This document shows, piece by piece, positions 46,985-58,219 of a stretch of DNA of 64,000 nt; the first letter of the stretch is position 1, and each line of letters begins with the position of its first letter. The stretch lies in the NCBI GenBank assembly GCA_016630955.3, contig CM049989.1, positions 806,001-870,000 of the forward strand, read 5' to 3'. The notes under the pieces are model-generated. The model ran no database searches, was not told the origin of the DNA, and saw only the letters and a list, made by a program, of their open reading frames with translations. The position numbers and the translations under genes were made by a program. The DNA comes from Didymella arachidicola. Its lineage: Eukaryota; Ascomycota; Dothideomycetes; Pleosporales; Didymellaceae.

Positions 46985-48571
46985 ATGAAGCACGAACGCG
47001 CGACGCTTCCAACGCTTACCTCGACCAACTCGTTCTGGCACAGCGAGCCTAACGAATTCCTGCTTGGGCATCGTACCACCGAGAAGCTTCCTACCGAAGC
47101 AGACATTGTCATTGTAGGAAGTGGTATAACGGGCACATCAGCTGCTAGATACCTGTCTGAGGACATTCGAGCAAAGGGCAAGACAGTCGTACTTCTTGAA
47201 GCCAGGGAGGCATGCTGGGGAGCTACAGGCAGGGTGAGTCGAGACGCCTTCCTCGCGACATGGTTTCGCAATAGGTCCCTTCCTGTCCCCACGGCGGTTT
47301 CCTTCCTAGGTCATGCTCAGGGCTTTTTTGCTAACGCAATCCCCTCAGAATGGCGGACATTGCCAGCCACTACTCTTCGACCGTAGCGCCGAGGTGGCCG
47401 CTTTCGAAATGAAGAACGTCCATGCGGTACGATCGTACATCAAGAAGCACAATGTTCCTTGCGAATGGCGAGATGTATCTGGATGTCGCTCATTCTGGAC
47501 AGAAGACGTGATGGCTGAGGCTGAAAAGGAAATCGCACACCTTGAGACAGTTGCCCCAGAGCTAAGAAAGCTGGTAACGATCGTTCGTGATAAGGACGAG
47601 CTGAGGAAGCACCGAGTATCTCCTGATGCTGTAGGGATCACACTCAGCCAAGGTGCTGCAAGCCTTTGGCCATACAAACTTGTTACGTTTACCCTAGAAC
47701 AGCTCGTCAAGGCTGGGCAGCTCAATCTGCAGACCAACACACCCGTCAACGGTATCACAACCGCAAACGGCAAACACACTCTCCATACCGATCGTGGCGC
47801 CATTAGCGCGAAGCAAGTCATTCTGGCAACCAATGGCTATACGTCAGCTCTCCTTCCTCATTTCGCCGATCTGATTGTTCCTGTGCGTGGCGAGATGTCA
47901 GCTCTTCTTCCCCCGAACGGCAACACAATCCTTCCAGACTCGCATGGTATGGTCGGAGCGCTGGGACAGCCGGCCAACAATGACGACTATCTCGTGCAGC
48001 GTCCATTCGAAGGCGTTCCTAACCCTCGCGGACATCTGATGTTTGGTGGCGGCCGCGGAGCAGGGCATCTACCCAGTATCGGTGTCTCGGACGACAGTAT
48101 CATCGACCCGGACTCCGCAGCGTATCTCCGTGCGGCTCTGCTGAAAGTTCTCGAGCTTGATGGAAATACAGAAGGTCTAAAGGAGCTCGAGGCTGTTGGA
48201 CAATGGACAGGCATCATGGGTTACAGTAAGATCTTCTCCTGTCCTCAAATTGCTGCCACTAACACATTTCAGGCCGTGATGACCATCCCTGGGTAGGCAA
48301 GGTGCCGGACCATGAGGGTCTTTGGCTTTCGGGTGGTTATACTGGGCACGGCATGCCGAACACGACGCTCTGCGGCAAGGCAGTCGTAAACATGCTGCTT
48401 GGAGAAGAAGCTGGCTACGACCTGGGCAGTCTCCAAGCGCAATTGGTGCAGAGCGGCGACATTCCAAGCAGCTATATCTTGACAAAAGAACGTATTGAGA
48501 GGGCGAGGACAGCCTTCCTCACAGTTCAACAACAGGATGAGCAAGGAGTGCACATGAATGGCGTAGTCTAG
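46985..48571 (+). CDS. FAD-dependent amino acid/amine oxidoreductase (DAO family)
   Basis: Three exons: 46985-47233, 47349-48225, 48273-48571; 474 aa. Intron 1 is 115 nt, intron 2 is 47 nt; phases agree. The dinucleotide-binding motif is ADIVIVGSGITGTSAARYL at about residues 38-56, and VVLLEAREACWGATGR precedes the junction, giving the family motif GATGRNGGHC across the splice. The C-terminal flavin-contact region is SRDDHPWVGKVPD ... GLWLSGGYTGHGMPNT. This layout is close to gamma-glutamylputrescine oxidase/PuuB-like and similar fungal DAO enzymes. No signal peptide or peroxisomal C-terminal SKL is seen. The substrate is unknown. The next gene is on the same strand 376 bp downstream. Confidence 0.9.
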
Positions 48572-48947
48572 GACTCTGCGTACGATTATGAGGGTTCTCG
48601 ATGCATAACGTTGAATATCATAACTTTGAGAACACACCAAAAGTTCTCAAATTTGTTGTTCTTGAGTGATTCAACATGCTTCCCGAGAATGCATGGTCTT
48701 CCACGTCCTGCCGGTGCATTGGAGTGACCACCCTGCTAACGCTGACTAATAACCTCACGGCCTACCTCCATTCAGTTAGGTCTTGTTCGTTGTTGCTGAA
48801 GCATTCGCTGACGAGCCGTACTTTTCATACCGAGGTCTGCCACGACTCAGCACGGATACAACCCCAGGCTCTGCAATACCGGTCATTGCATCGAAAGCCG
48901 TCTTCTCATCACACTTATCCTTTTCTCAGCGGTAGATACCGTCTATC
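48572..48947. other. Intergenic between FAD oxidoreductase and DJ-1/PfpI gene
   Basis: 376 bp with no supported gene; promoter region of the next gene. Confidence 0.5.
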
Positions 48948-49693
48948 ATGTCTACATCCAAGCTACCCAAGAACTTCGGTGTTGTCCTCTTTCCAGGCTT
49001 CCAGCTCCTCGACGTCTGCGGCCCATTGGACGCCCTCAATGTGCTCTCCAACTCACACACCCTCAATCTGTCTATCTTGGCCGCAACTCGAGATCCTGTC
49101 GGAACGCAGAATTCTGCGCAAGAACAACAAGGCTCGTATTTCAATCAATCAATTGTCCCTACGCACACGTTCGATGACGCGCCCAAGGATCTGGATGTGT
49201 TGATCATCCCGGGTGGTCTTGGCAACAGGATCGAGGAGAACATGAGGCCAGTGGTGGAATATTTGACTTCACTGGGTTTAAGCTCGTCGCCACAGAAAGA
49301 GTTGAGAGGTGACATCAGGTGGATTTTGACAATCTGTACCGGAAGTGAGATTCTAGCAAGGACCGGAGCACTGAACGGAAGGAGGGCTACCACAAACAAA
49401 AGAGCATTCAATCAGGTACACAACTACAGGAACTGCCGTTGTATGGCACTTACCACTGATTGTAGGTCAAAGAAAAACATCCCCATGTCAACTGGGTGAC
49501 TAAGGCGAGATGGGTGGTGGATGATGAGTTCTGGACTAGCTCCGGTATCTCTGCTGGTATTGACCTGACGTTTGCTTGGATGAGCGAAGTGTTTGGAGAA
49601 GAGACCGCGCAGTTTGTGGCTGACCGAAGCGAGTACGAAAGAAACGTGGACCCACGAAACGACCGCTTCGCGAAACGCTGGGGGGCGGTTTGA
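48948..49693 (+). CDS. DJ-1/PfpI family (class I glutamine amidotransferase-like) protein
   Basis: Two exons, 48948-49415 and 49466-49693, with a 50-nt intron; 231 aa. The fold signature is complete: FGVVLFPGFQLLDVCGPLDAL at the N-terminus, LDVLIIPGGLGNR, and the nucleophile elbow ILTICTGSEILARTGAL with the Cys of the family. After the splice comes VKEKHPHVNWVTKARWVVD and DLTFAWMSEVFG. This arrangement matches the fungal ThiJ/PfpI proteins related to AraC-type sensor domains and isonitrile hydratases rather than human DJ-1. Reaction unknown; proposed activities in relatives include glyoxalase-like and hydratase chemistry. Confidence 0.9.
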
Positions 49694-50023
49694 GTTCATG
49701 GGAGCATGGCTCCTCCTTGTTGGACATCCTGATGCCGTTTATTAGAGCATGTTTTGGAAATGGATTTGTCTAGCAAGTTTTTTTGTTTGATTTCGGACTT
49801 ACTCACGCTGATTTGGACGAGATGGCAAGCTCCGTGCTTACTCACTCGCTTGGTTGTAGAAGTCCGATGCGGAGACGAATTCATACCGCGTTGATCTTAT
49901 GCTGTAGGAAATGAGTAACTACGAAGTCCGCTCTCGTCTCGTATTGAGATGATATATGAAGTCGCAATGGCTCATACGAACACATGCACATCCTTCCAAC
50001 CATTCGGCCCTCCAGTCCCCATC
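49694..50023. other. Intergenic upstream of PL7 gene
   Basis: 330 bp with no supported gene. An in-frame ATG at 49949 could extend the PL7 protein by 25 residues but would bury the signal peptide. Confidence 0.5.
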
Positions 50024-50800
50024 ATGGCGCAGCAGATATCAATGGCCAGCGCTTCCATACTCTTGGTAACAACTGCATTCGCTGCACCCTTGGCTAGCCA
50101 GTCCATTTTACGTCTTCGTGATGGCGACACTTCCTGCGCGCCTGGCGGCAACTTCGACCTCGCATCTTTCAGCTTGCAACTACCGACTGGCAGTTTTGGG
50201 AAGGTCGATCAGATAGCAGCTACGAAACTTGCCGGATGCGACGGGTGGGAATCTCCCGAAATTTTCTACACGTCCTCTTCTGGTGCAATGGTCATGAAAG
50301 TGCCTTCTCAATCGCAATGCGTGACTACGCCGAACAGTAAGCACTGTCGCACGGAACTACGAGAGTCAAACCCCAAATCTTGGGACCCAAGGAATGCTGT
50401 AAACTCGCTCAGAGTGCAGCTATCGGTGCCTACGCCGGACGATTCGAAGTACGGAACTGTCATAGGACAAGTAAAAGTGGAAGACAATTTGTCGAAGAAA
50501 CCCGTAGCAGAGCTCTTCTACAATAGAGCAGGAGTATTGACTATTGGCGTTTCGCAGATACCTGATGTGAGCAGCCTGAAAATGACAGAGGTTGGTCAGG
50601 TCAAGGTTGGCAAGAGGTTTGAATACAACTTGAGGTACGAAGGCGGCAATTTGTCCGTGCGAATCGACGATAAGAAGACGAAGATCATGAGCACAGGTCA
50701 GCTCAGTAGTCCCAAGAGCTACTTTAAGGTCGGCAATTACAATCAGGGTAGTGAACCAAGCGAAGTAGTTTTCTACGACATTGTGGTTCAGCACGGCTGA
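50024..50800 (+). CDS. Secreted polysaccharide lyase family 7 (alginate lyase-like) protein with altered active site
   Basis: Single exon, 258 aa from ATG at 50024, giving a signal peptide MAQQISMASASILLVTTAFA with cleavage near APLAS. PL7 enzymes cleave alginate or related glucuronan polymers by beta-elimination. Two of the three family motifs are present: HCRTELRE at about residue 105-115 and YFKVGNYNQ near the end (with the catalytic Tyr). The third motif, normally Q(I/V)H with the catalytic His, reads GQVKVED, so Lys replaces His. The jelly-roll beta pattern is intact and there are no frameshifts. It may be a binding protein, have altered chemistry, or be misaligned at this motif by me. 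Confidence 0.85.
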   Translation: MAQQISMASASILLVTTAFAAPLASQSILRLRDGDTSCAPGGNFDLASFSLQLPTGSFGKVDQIAATKLAGCDGWESPEIFYTSSSGAMVMKVPSQSQCVTTPNSKHCRTELRESNPKSWDPRNAVNSLRVQLSVPTPDDSKYGTVIGQVKVEDNLSKKPVAELFYNRAGVLTIGVSQIPDVSSLKMTEVGQVKVGKRFEYNLRYEGGNLSVRIDDKKTKIMSTGQLSSPKSYFKVGNYNQGSEPSEVVFYDIVVQHG

Positions 50801-51095
50801 GAACGAGTGGGTTAATTCACGTCTTCAAGTATATAGCCTTAAGCACAATAGAGCAATGTAACACCAATAAGTTGAGGGTCTTCCGGTTATCGCAACCGGC
50901 TGTGGATGTTATCGCGTGCAGTCAGGGAGTAGCAGCCGCGATATCTGACGTCATACCTGGGTATTGATGACCTCAGCTGCGACCTCTATCCGTGGTGTCC
51001 GCAACATCCGCGAAGTCATTGCGTATCATTTCCAGAAACGTGGCACACTCTCGAATACTCCAGTTGTAAGCTGAAATAGTCATCCACAAGCAGAT

Positions 51096-53442
51096 ATGTC
51101 TCTGTTACACGACGATAGCGCCACCCCAGGCGAGCGACAACTTCGAGGTGTCACCAACTCATCTCAACCACAGGAAAGCAGCGAAGAAGACATGATCGAT
51201 CCAAAGAAAAAGAGATTGGCGTCTGAAGGCGGTCAGGGGCCTACAGACCGACGAACAGCCACAGGATACATGCCCATCGAGGACTATGGACTCATCGGAA
51301 ATCTTCGAACATGTGCTATGGTTGCAACAGATGGCGGGCTCGACTACATGTGCTGGCCCAACTTTGACTCGCCCTCAGTATTCTGTCGTATACTTGACAA
51401 GGACAAGGGCGGTCACTTCATCATTAACCCGAAAGACGATGATCTTTGCACAACAAAGCAACACTATCTTCCGGCAAGCAATGTTCTCCAGACACGTTAC
51501 CTCAAGGAAGAGGGCGTGATGAATGTTGTCGATTTCTTACCGAGACCCAACAACAAGACTATGGACGCCGAATATCATGCCAAAGTCATCGCAAGTAAGC
51601 ACACTGGAGATGTACCCGAACGGCCTGATCTTAAGCAATGGCTCGTACGAAGAGTCGAGTGCATGCGCGGCGAGGTCGATGTGAACGTTGAAGTTTGCCC
51701 AGCCTTCAGTAAGTCGAATAAGAAACATCATTTCGATCAACGCTCACAAGTGAACAGACTACGCACAGGACAAGCATACGACAGAAATCCTTAATCATGG
51801 AGAGGGCGGCGAACATGATCAAAGAGTTGTATTCAAATCTCAGAGCCTGTCTTTGCAGCTCAACACTACCATTGACTGTGGTGAGAACGATACGGCCTGT
51901 CCTAGACTGTCATTTACGAAGACGTCGGGCAATGGGCTCGGCAATGCGGTCAGCACTAGCTTTCGCCTGACTGAAGGTCAAGCCGTATCGTTTATCTTGA
52001 GAGATGCTGACGATCACGAACCGGATCACATCGACACAAACCTGGTAGATAAGGTCCAGATGGACACTGTGAAGTATTGGAATCGATGGATCAACGGAAG
52101 CAAGTACAATGGTCGATGGGATGAGGTCGTGACTAGAAGTCTTTTCATCCTGAAGATGCTTATTTTTGAGCCTACTGGGGCCATTGTCGCTGCACCAACC
52201 TTCTCATTACCCGAAGATTTTGGCGGTGAGTCTAATTTTGATTGATTTCTGAACCAAATCCTGATATCACTCACAGGGTCACGCAACTGGGACTACCGCT
52301 ACTCCTGGGTCAGAGATTCGTCGTTCACGATTTATATCTTCCTTCGTATGGGGTTCAGCTACGAGGCAGAAGCTTACTCCAGCTACATGTTCCAGCGAAT
52401 TGATGAAGCAAAAGAACGGAAAGTGGGGTCCTTGCCGATTATGTTCACAATCAAAGGAGAAACGGACATTCCAGAGATCGAGCTCGATCACCTAGAGGGT
52501 TACCGCGGTAGCAGACCAGTCCGGATTGGCAACGGAGCGGCTTTCCACACACAACTCGATATTTACGGAGAGCTCATGGACGGCATATACCTGCTCAATC
52601 GTTTTGGAAGACCAGTGACCTACGACCAATGGCTCCGTGTGCGAGAGATTGTAGATCACGTTTGCGGTACCTGGAAGGAATCAGATATGTCGATCTGGGA
52701 AGTTCGCGGGCAAAAGCAAAACTTTGTCTACAGCAAGATCATGATGTGGGTCGCCATCGATAGAGGACTACGTCTCGCAGATAAGCGAAGCTTCCCATGC
52801 CCGTGTCGACAGGAGTGGTACAAAGTACGCGACGAGATATGCGAAGAGATTATGGACAAAGGCTTCAACAGGGAGCTCAACTGCTTCATACAAAGCTACG
52901 AAGCCAATGACGTGCTGGACTCGGCTGTACTGATAGCACCGCTAGTTTTCTTTATTGCACCTACCGACCCACGATTCCTCAGCACTTTGGATCTCATACT
53001 GAAGGCACCAGAAAAGGGTGGTCTCACGAGTACAGGCCTTGTTTATCGATACAACACTGTCAAGAGCGACGATGGCGTGGGTGGTCGTGAGGGTGCTTTC
53101 TCCATGTGCACATTCTGGCTCGTTGAAGCTCTTACTCGAGTAAGTTCGTTTGAGCTTTCCGACGTAGCATTACTGACACAAAGTAGGCGGGCGCTTATGA
53201 TGACAAGTATCTGAGACAGTGAGTATGATCTGCTCTCCTGACGACCTACATCTGACAAAATTAGGGGTGTCAACATCTTCGAGAACATGCTAAGTTTCGG
53301 TAACCATCTGCATATCTTCTCAGAAGAGATTGCGCGCTCTGGTGAACAACTGGGCAACACTCCGCAAGCCTTCAGCCATTTGGCTTTGATCTCTGCAGCA
53401 TTCAACTTGGATAGGACACTGGCGATGCATCGCAGACGTTGA
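51096..53442 (+). CDS. Glycoside hydrolase family 15 protein, cytosolic
   Basis: Six coding segments with five short introns: 51096-51708, 51758-52225, 52277-53139, 53187-53218, 53265-53442 (five exons, four introns); 717 aa, all phases consistent. The microexon 53187-53218 is 32 nt. GH15 includes glucoamylases, glucodextranases and trehalases. Seen: N-terminal beta domain with IEDYGLIGNLRTCAMVATDGGLDYMCWPNFDSPSVF, then the (alpha/alpha)6 barrel starting GSRNWDYRYSWVRDSSFTIY, the acid region DGVGGREGAFSMCTFWLVEAL, and the base region HIFSEEIARSGEQLGNTPQAFSHLALISAAF. There is no signal peptide, unlike secreted starch-degrading glucoamylases, so an intracellular substrate such as trehalose or glycogen is likely. 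Correction for clarity: the model has five exons. Confidence 0.92.
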
Positions 53443-53901
53443 CATCGTTGTGCGCTATCGTCAAAACGAGGGTTAGAAGTAAATTGGTTTGACGTAGAGG
53501 ATTGAATGCGATGCGCGAATCATTCATGTACGAAGATCCAGACAAAGCCGTTTTGTGCCCAAATGACGATCAGCTAGCTGCAAGCGGCGGGAGGCGGGGA
53601 AGCCACGAACGTGTTTGGCATTCTTCGAAGGGTGGCCCCCTGAGCTAGCTGGCCATTCGTTGTCGCCAACGCCACATTCTAGCCAAATCGTCCGGTCAAA
53701 CCTGCAGCAAGGGCGTCATTGTGCAGCTCCAAAACAAAATCCACACTGAACTGGAAGCCTGCATTTCTCATCAGGCCTGGAGTGTTTTTTCATCATCGTT
53801 CACATTCACCACTGACCACATCTCGATCCTTTGTCTCTCACGAACTCCGCACGCTCTACTCTAGACAGCGCACCGAGGCGCCCAAAGTTTTTATCGCGAT
53901 C
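53443..53901. other. Intergenic, promoter of small protein gene
   Basis: About 460 bp. The frame of the next gene is open back to 53719 without recognisable sequence. Confidence 0.45.
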
Positions 53902-54231
53902 ATGTCGAACTCAGAGACTAGCAGCGTCTCAAACTTCTCCATGCCGCCCAATGCTCTCCCGAACGGCTATATGGTGCGCGACTTCGGATATCAAACCACT
54001 TCAGCACGGTATCACGGCGACCATACACCTGAGAACAATCCTGATCACGCTATCGACTACGACACACCAGAGCACTACGAGCTCGCAATGGAGAACGCCA
54101 GGAGAAGTTACGCCATCTACATGGGCCAGGTGCCGGAGAAGAAGGAGGCAAGGAGGGAGGGCTGGATGAGGTTCATCCCCAGGAAGGACATGCTGCCGCT
54201 GCCCAAGAAGGCAAAATGGATGCCCTGGTAG
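53902..54231 (+). CDS. Small uncharacterised protein (109 aa)
   Basis: Single exon from ATG at 53902 (MSNSETSSVSNFSMPPNALPNG). It has a Tyr/His-rich middle (YMVRDFGYQTTSARYHGD, DYDTPEHYELAMENARRSYAIY) and a basic Pro/Lys end finishing KKAKWMPW. Biased codon use and a structured-looking centre favour a real gene. The frame stays open upstream to 53719, so a longer product is possible. No family recognised. Confidence 0.6.
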   Translation: MSNSETSSVSNFSMPPNALPNGYMVRDFGYQTTSARYHGDHTPENNPDHAIDYDTPEHYELAMENARRSYAIYMGQVPEKKEARREGWMRFIPRKDMLPLPKKAKWMPW

Positions 54232-54886
54232 ACGACGACTGCTGGCGACAGCATGCGCGAGTGCGGCACTGTGACGCATCTTGCCAAGCGGTACGATCTG
54301 AGCAGGCGTCACAACAGGGCTGCGACTGCTGTACGCCTGCGACCAGCGACCTCTGCACGGTCCTGCAGCACGGCTGCGAGTTGTTGACCCCTGCCATCTG
54401 ACGCGTGCGTTCGCGACGCGCTGACTTTGGTGGGCCAGCGCACGGCTGCGCTCCGCACCCTCAGCCTCCACGACTTGCATCTCCACCTCCACACCATCTG
54501 AAACCGAGCAATCTCAGCTCGCGCCAGCACACGACTGCCATCTTTGTTGACCCCACCATCGCGCTGTTATCACCCCCACTGTACTGGAGTTGTACCACAC
54601 CTTATCGTTCGTTGCGTTTGGCTTTCTGCATGCATCGCATTGAGCTTTCCGCGACCTGGACCAATTTGTTTATTATATACCCGAATCCCTTCACCAGATA
54701 CCCAGATTTTGTTTAGATAGAAGCAGAAGCGTGTGCGAACGGTAATGACACCACCAATCCTAATGATAATAGACTCATACCCTCGACGCATCTACTCATC
54801 TTGTTGCCAATGCCAGAATAACGCGAAGCATGCGGCAGTTTGCTCCGTCAAAACTTCAAGCTAGTATTTGTGCTTACTTTAAAAGT
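54232..54886. other. Intergenic between convergent genes
   Basis: About 650 bp between a plus-strand stop and a minus-strand stop. No supported gene. Confidence 0.45.
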
Positions 54887-55973
54887 CTACACATGCTGTG
54901 CAGTCTGTGGCTTCCTCCCATATACGACATAGATCCATCCATGTTCCCTGTTACCATGAAACCTCTCCACAAAAGCTCTCAACTCCTCAACAACCATATC
55001 GACCTCGTCACTGCTCATAGATCCTGCACTTCCCAGCTTTCGTATCAAACCCGGGGCATCGTCTCTCATGAATGCTTCGTGGATCGGGGCCATTCGCCTC
55101 TGTGCTTCCGTCATGCCCTCCCAAGTGCCAAACGGAAGCACATACCGCTCAACCTGAACGTCTTCCAAGCCTGCGTCCTCCAAATAGCTTCCCAGCAGGG
55201 TGCCGATTCGCGGTTCAAGACCGCGAGCTCGCATCGTGTTGTGCCAGACGACGCGCCAGGATTCCGGGTCCTCATGTGCAGAGGCCTCCGCCTGTGCCTT
55301 GAGGTCGCGTACAGTCGGAGTTTTAGGATAGACGTCATACGCATCTCCGGACGGAGATAGAGAGAAGGGCGCCATGTCCGGCTCTTGCAGTTCTATCCAG
55401 GCCTGATCATGTTCGTTAGGACTCGAAACAGCCTAGAATGGTCGGGACTTACCCCGGGTCTTGCCAGACTGCTACACAGATCGATGTATGCCTTCCAATC
55501 TGTAATGCCACCCATTAGGAATCTCGAGAACACGTAGTCGAATGTCCCCTTTGTCAAACAGTTGTCTGTGGCCGTGGCAGCAAGCTCAATGATATCGCCT
55601 TGCAGATACTCGATGTTGTTTCGTTTCAGACGGATGGTAGGCACAGGAGACAAATCTACGCCGCAAACCTTTGCTCTAGAGTACATAGTGGCGAGCTCGT
55701 CAGTTGTAGCGCCCGTACCGCAACCTATATCGATTACTTTGTGGACAGAAGCTGGCTCGACAGGCGCGTGAACGATCTTCTCATCAAGAAGCCCGCGGAT
55801 GCGCTCGGCGGTCACTTCTAGCCTGCGGTGCTCACGATCACTCGAAATGTATCAGTACATTACTTCTGCGCTAACAGCCCTTGGAACGCAGACACTCACT
55901 CGTTAGGCAGAATGTAGGCAGATTGTGTTGTGTGATAAGTTCTTTCGTTCTTTGTGCCTGATGCTCCTACCAT
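54887..55973 (-). CDS. Class I SAM-dependent methyltransferase (TAM/LaeA-like fold)
   Basis: Three exons on the minus strand: 55973-55900, 55840-55453, 55402-54887; 325 aa. Introns are 59 and 50 nt and phases agree. The splices recreate the usual sequence of this fungal family: SAYILPNDDREHRRLEVTAERIRGLL across the first junction and ARPGAWIELQEPDM across the second. SAM-binding motif I is KVIDIGCGTGATTDELA, motif II-like region VCGVDLSPVP, then YLQGDIIEL and FDYVFSRFLMGGITDW. Relatives include LaeA and many secondary-metabolism or orphan methyltransferases. I see no neighbouring biosynthetic core gene. Substrate unknown. Confidence 0.9.
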
Positions 55974-56943
55974 TGCTGATCATATGAGTAGCCTGAGCGT
56001 CCGGACTGGATGTTGTTGATACCAAGGAACTCGTATCGGGGTGGTAAATGTACACAACACGAGTCAGTGATATTTTGATGTCCTTGACCCCACAAAGCGA
56101 AGGAGCTGCACGTATGCGGCACAGCCTCCGCCAGGCGAGTCAGGTCTACTCGGGTAAAGGCCTTGCTGTCATCAAGAGGGTCATTGGAGAGACTTCTGGG
56201 GATTTCTGGCTTGCCAGGTCTGAAGCGAGTAGCTGGGGAACATGCACCTACCTATCGTGCCTTCGATGAGTCTGTTGTCGAGATGCGAATTGTTTCATCA
56301 AATCAACAGTTCATCCGAGGACATAGTACTGTCTTGAATTACGTCAAAGGGTATGTGTTGCTAAAGTTTGTTCGCTGCCCGCCCACAGACTCGAGCCATG
56401 CTCCGCGTGTGTACGTTGGTCTGGCACACGCCTGCTTCTGGTTCATCATCGGATGTTGCCGATAGCATATCAGGAAGTGGCGTGACACTCAGCTCATGCA
56501 AGCGTGGTGCACTGCAGATCCGCATTCGTTGCATTCTATTCAAATATGATCTGCTCCCGCATCCCTCAAGCTCGATTACATTCCCCTTGTTAGACGGTGC
56601 TCGGTGGTCATCACGGTGCTCTAGTTTTGCAACCCTATAAACATTGACAGCTCTGCAACATCTCTTCAGCATCTTGCATTCTTTCAACTTTTTATTCAAA
56701 TTGTGTGTATGGTTGAACTACCTTCCGCTTATTCATCAACTCCGGGACTGAGCTTACAACGCCAAACCTAGCTAGACAGAGCTGAGAAGCGAGAGACATA
56801 GTGTAAGTACACGCAAGGTGGGTCTCGTACATCAATCTGTACATCGCTCCATGTCTCATCAACTGCGTCTTTTCAATCCGCGACGTTATTCTTCCCCTTG
56901 GTATCAATATCAATTTCGATCTCATTCAGCCTCCATTCCTCGT
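55974..56943. other. Intergenic, no supported gene
   Basis: Nearly 1 kb. It contains the methyltransferase promoter and the ISU1 3' UTR. Frames around 56048-56700 lack motifs. Confidence 0.45.
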
Positions 56944-57721
56944 TTACGCGGTGGCCGATACGGTCTCAACCTCGACCTTAGGCAGCGGTGCCGACTTGCC
57001 GCCGAGGTCTGTGGCGCGAGCCTTAGGATTCTTCGTGTAGTAGTTCGAGATGGCGGACTTAATGGCGTCCTCAGCAAGCATGGAGCAGTGGACTATCTTG
57101 GTCAGCATCTTGTCGAGGATACATCATGAAGATGGGAAGCTTACGCTTGACAGGCGGCAAGCAGAGCTCCTTCGCAATCTCTGTGTTCTTGATCCTTGCG
57201 GCATCCTCGAGTGTCATACCACGGACCAGCTCGGTCAGGTAACTCGAACTGGCGATCGCGCTGCCACAACCGAAAGTCTTGAATTTGACGTCGCTGATGG
57301 TGTTGTTGTTGGGGTCGACACGGATCTGCAGCTTCATGACGTCGCCGCATGCGGGAGCGCCAACGAGTCCGGTACCGACGTCAGTGTCGGTTTTCGACAT
57401 AGAACCAACATTGCGAGGTTTGCTGTAGTGGTCGAGCAGTGCTGTGGATGTTAGCTGGTCGCCCTAAACTGCGAGGCGCCAGTGATGGACGAGAGCTACG
57501 GCTCGGAAACGGCTCGGAAACGACCCCGATGCTTGCCACATTCTCTCCATCATATGAGTTGCGCAAGGGTGCGACTTATCTTTCTCGTGGTATTGCCGCC
57601 TGCTTACCGCTGATACTGCAGGAGCTGCTGTACGGAGGGGCGAGGCGATGCTGGGTCTGGCGGCGGTTGCAAGGACACGGCCGGCCTGGGCGGGAACTGC
57701 TGTTGCGACTCTCCTAAACAT
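56944..57721 (-). CDS. ISU1: Mitochondrial iron-sulfur cluster scaffold protein Isu1
   Basis: Three exons on the minus strand: 57721-57580, 57441-57145, 57092-56944; 195 aa. Isu1 is the scaffold on which Nfs1-Isd11 and frataxin build [2Fe-2S] clusters in the matrix. The N-terminus (MFRRVATAVPAQAGRVLATAARP) is a classic targeting peptide. After processing: RRQYHEKALLDHYSKPRNVGSM, the three cluster Cys in GAPACGDVMKL, FGCGSAIASSS and LHCSMLAEDA, and the Hsp70-contact LPPVK. Protein conservation and phase place the first exon end at 57580, where the intron starts ATAAGT instead of GTAAGT (see finding); intron 2 has an ordinary GTAAGC donor. Confidence 0.92.
57442..57579 (-). other. ISU1 intron 1 with AT-AG termini
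   Basis: The 138-nt intron begins ATAAGT and ends GCTAACATCCACAG. Only this boundary joins HEK to ALLDHY in frame. Apart from the first base, the donor matches the ordinary consensus. Confidence 0.6.
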
Positions 57722-58219
57722 GGCGAAAAGGTTTGTATGTGCGTCTACGGTTGTTTTGGATATTGCAATCAATTGGTTGCAAGAGATTGTTGTTATGTGA
57801 GAGCGTGGGTGGTGATGTCGATGTAATGGAGGGTCGAGGGCATTGAGCGAAAAGACGTAAGTTTATCGCGATTCGCCCCCGAGCTCGGTCATAGTATCAC
57901 CTGCCAAGCTTTGGCCCATGTGGGGTCGATCCTTCGGACGTTCGACCGGCGACCGTCATCTCCGCAGTTCTCCTTATCAGATGAACAACAGATGTAATCA
58001 CATGCATAATCTGATGCACCTAATTACCAAAGCACAACAGGCATCCCGTACTGTACGATAATGGTGTATTCGTGACGTGATTGCCTTCATTGCACTCTAA
58101 GATGCTCATGATCACATGCCGTAATGTCTGTCTTTTGGTTTGGCATGTCCAAACGCGCCAATCGCAATCAACTCCGCTCCCGCTATGCTAGCCGCTCCAT
58201 TCCACCCAGACCGTCCCTC
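57722..58219. other. Intergenic between ISU1 start and UBP14 end
   Basis: About 500 bp with the ISU1 promoter. No gene seen. Confidence 0.5.

Noticed and set aside
54887..55973. Methyltransferase as part of a secondary-metabolite cluster
   Set aside because: No polyketide synthase, NRPS, terpene synthase or P450 lies nearby; neighbours are housekeeping genes.
57606..57615. GTAAGC as donor of ISU1 intron 1
   Set aside because: It would remove the conserved RRQYHEK segment and gives the wrong phase for the next exon.
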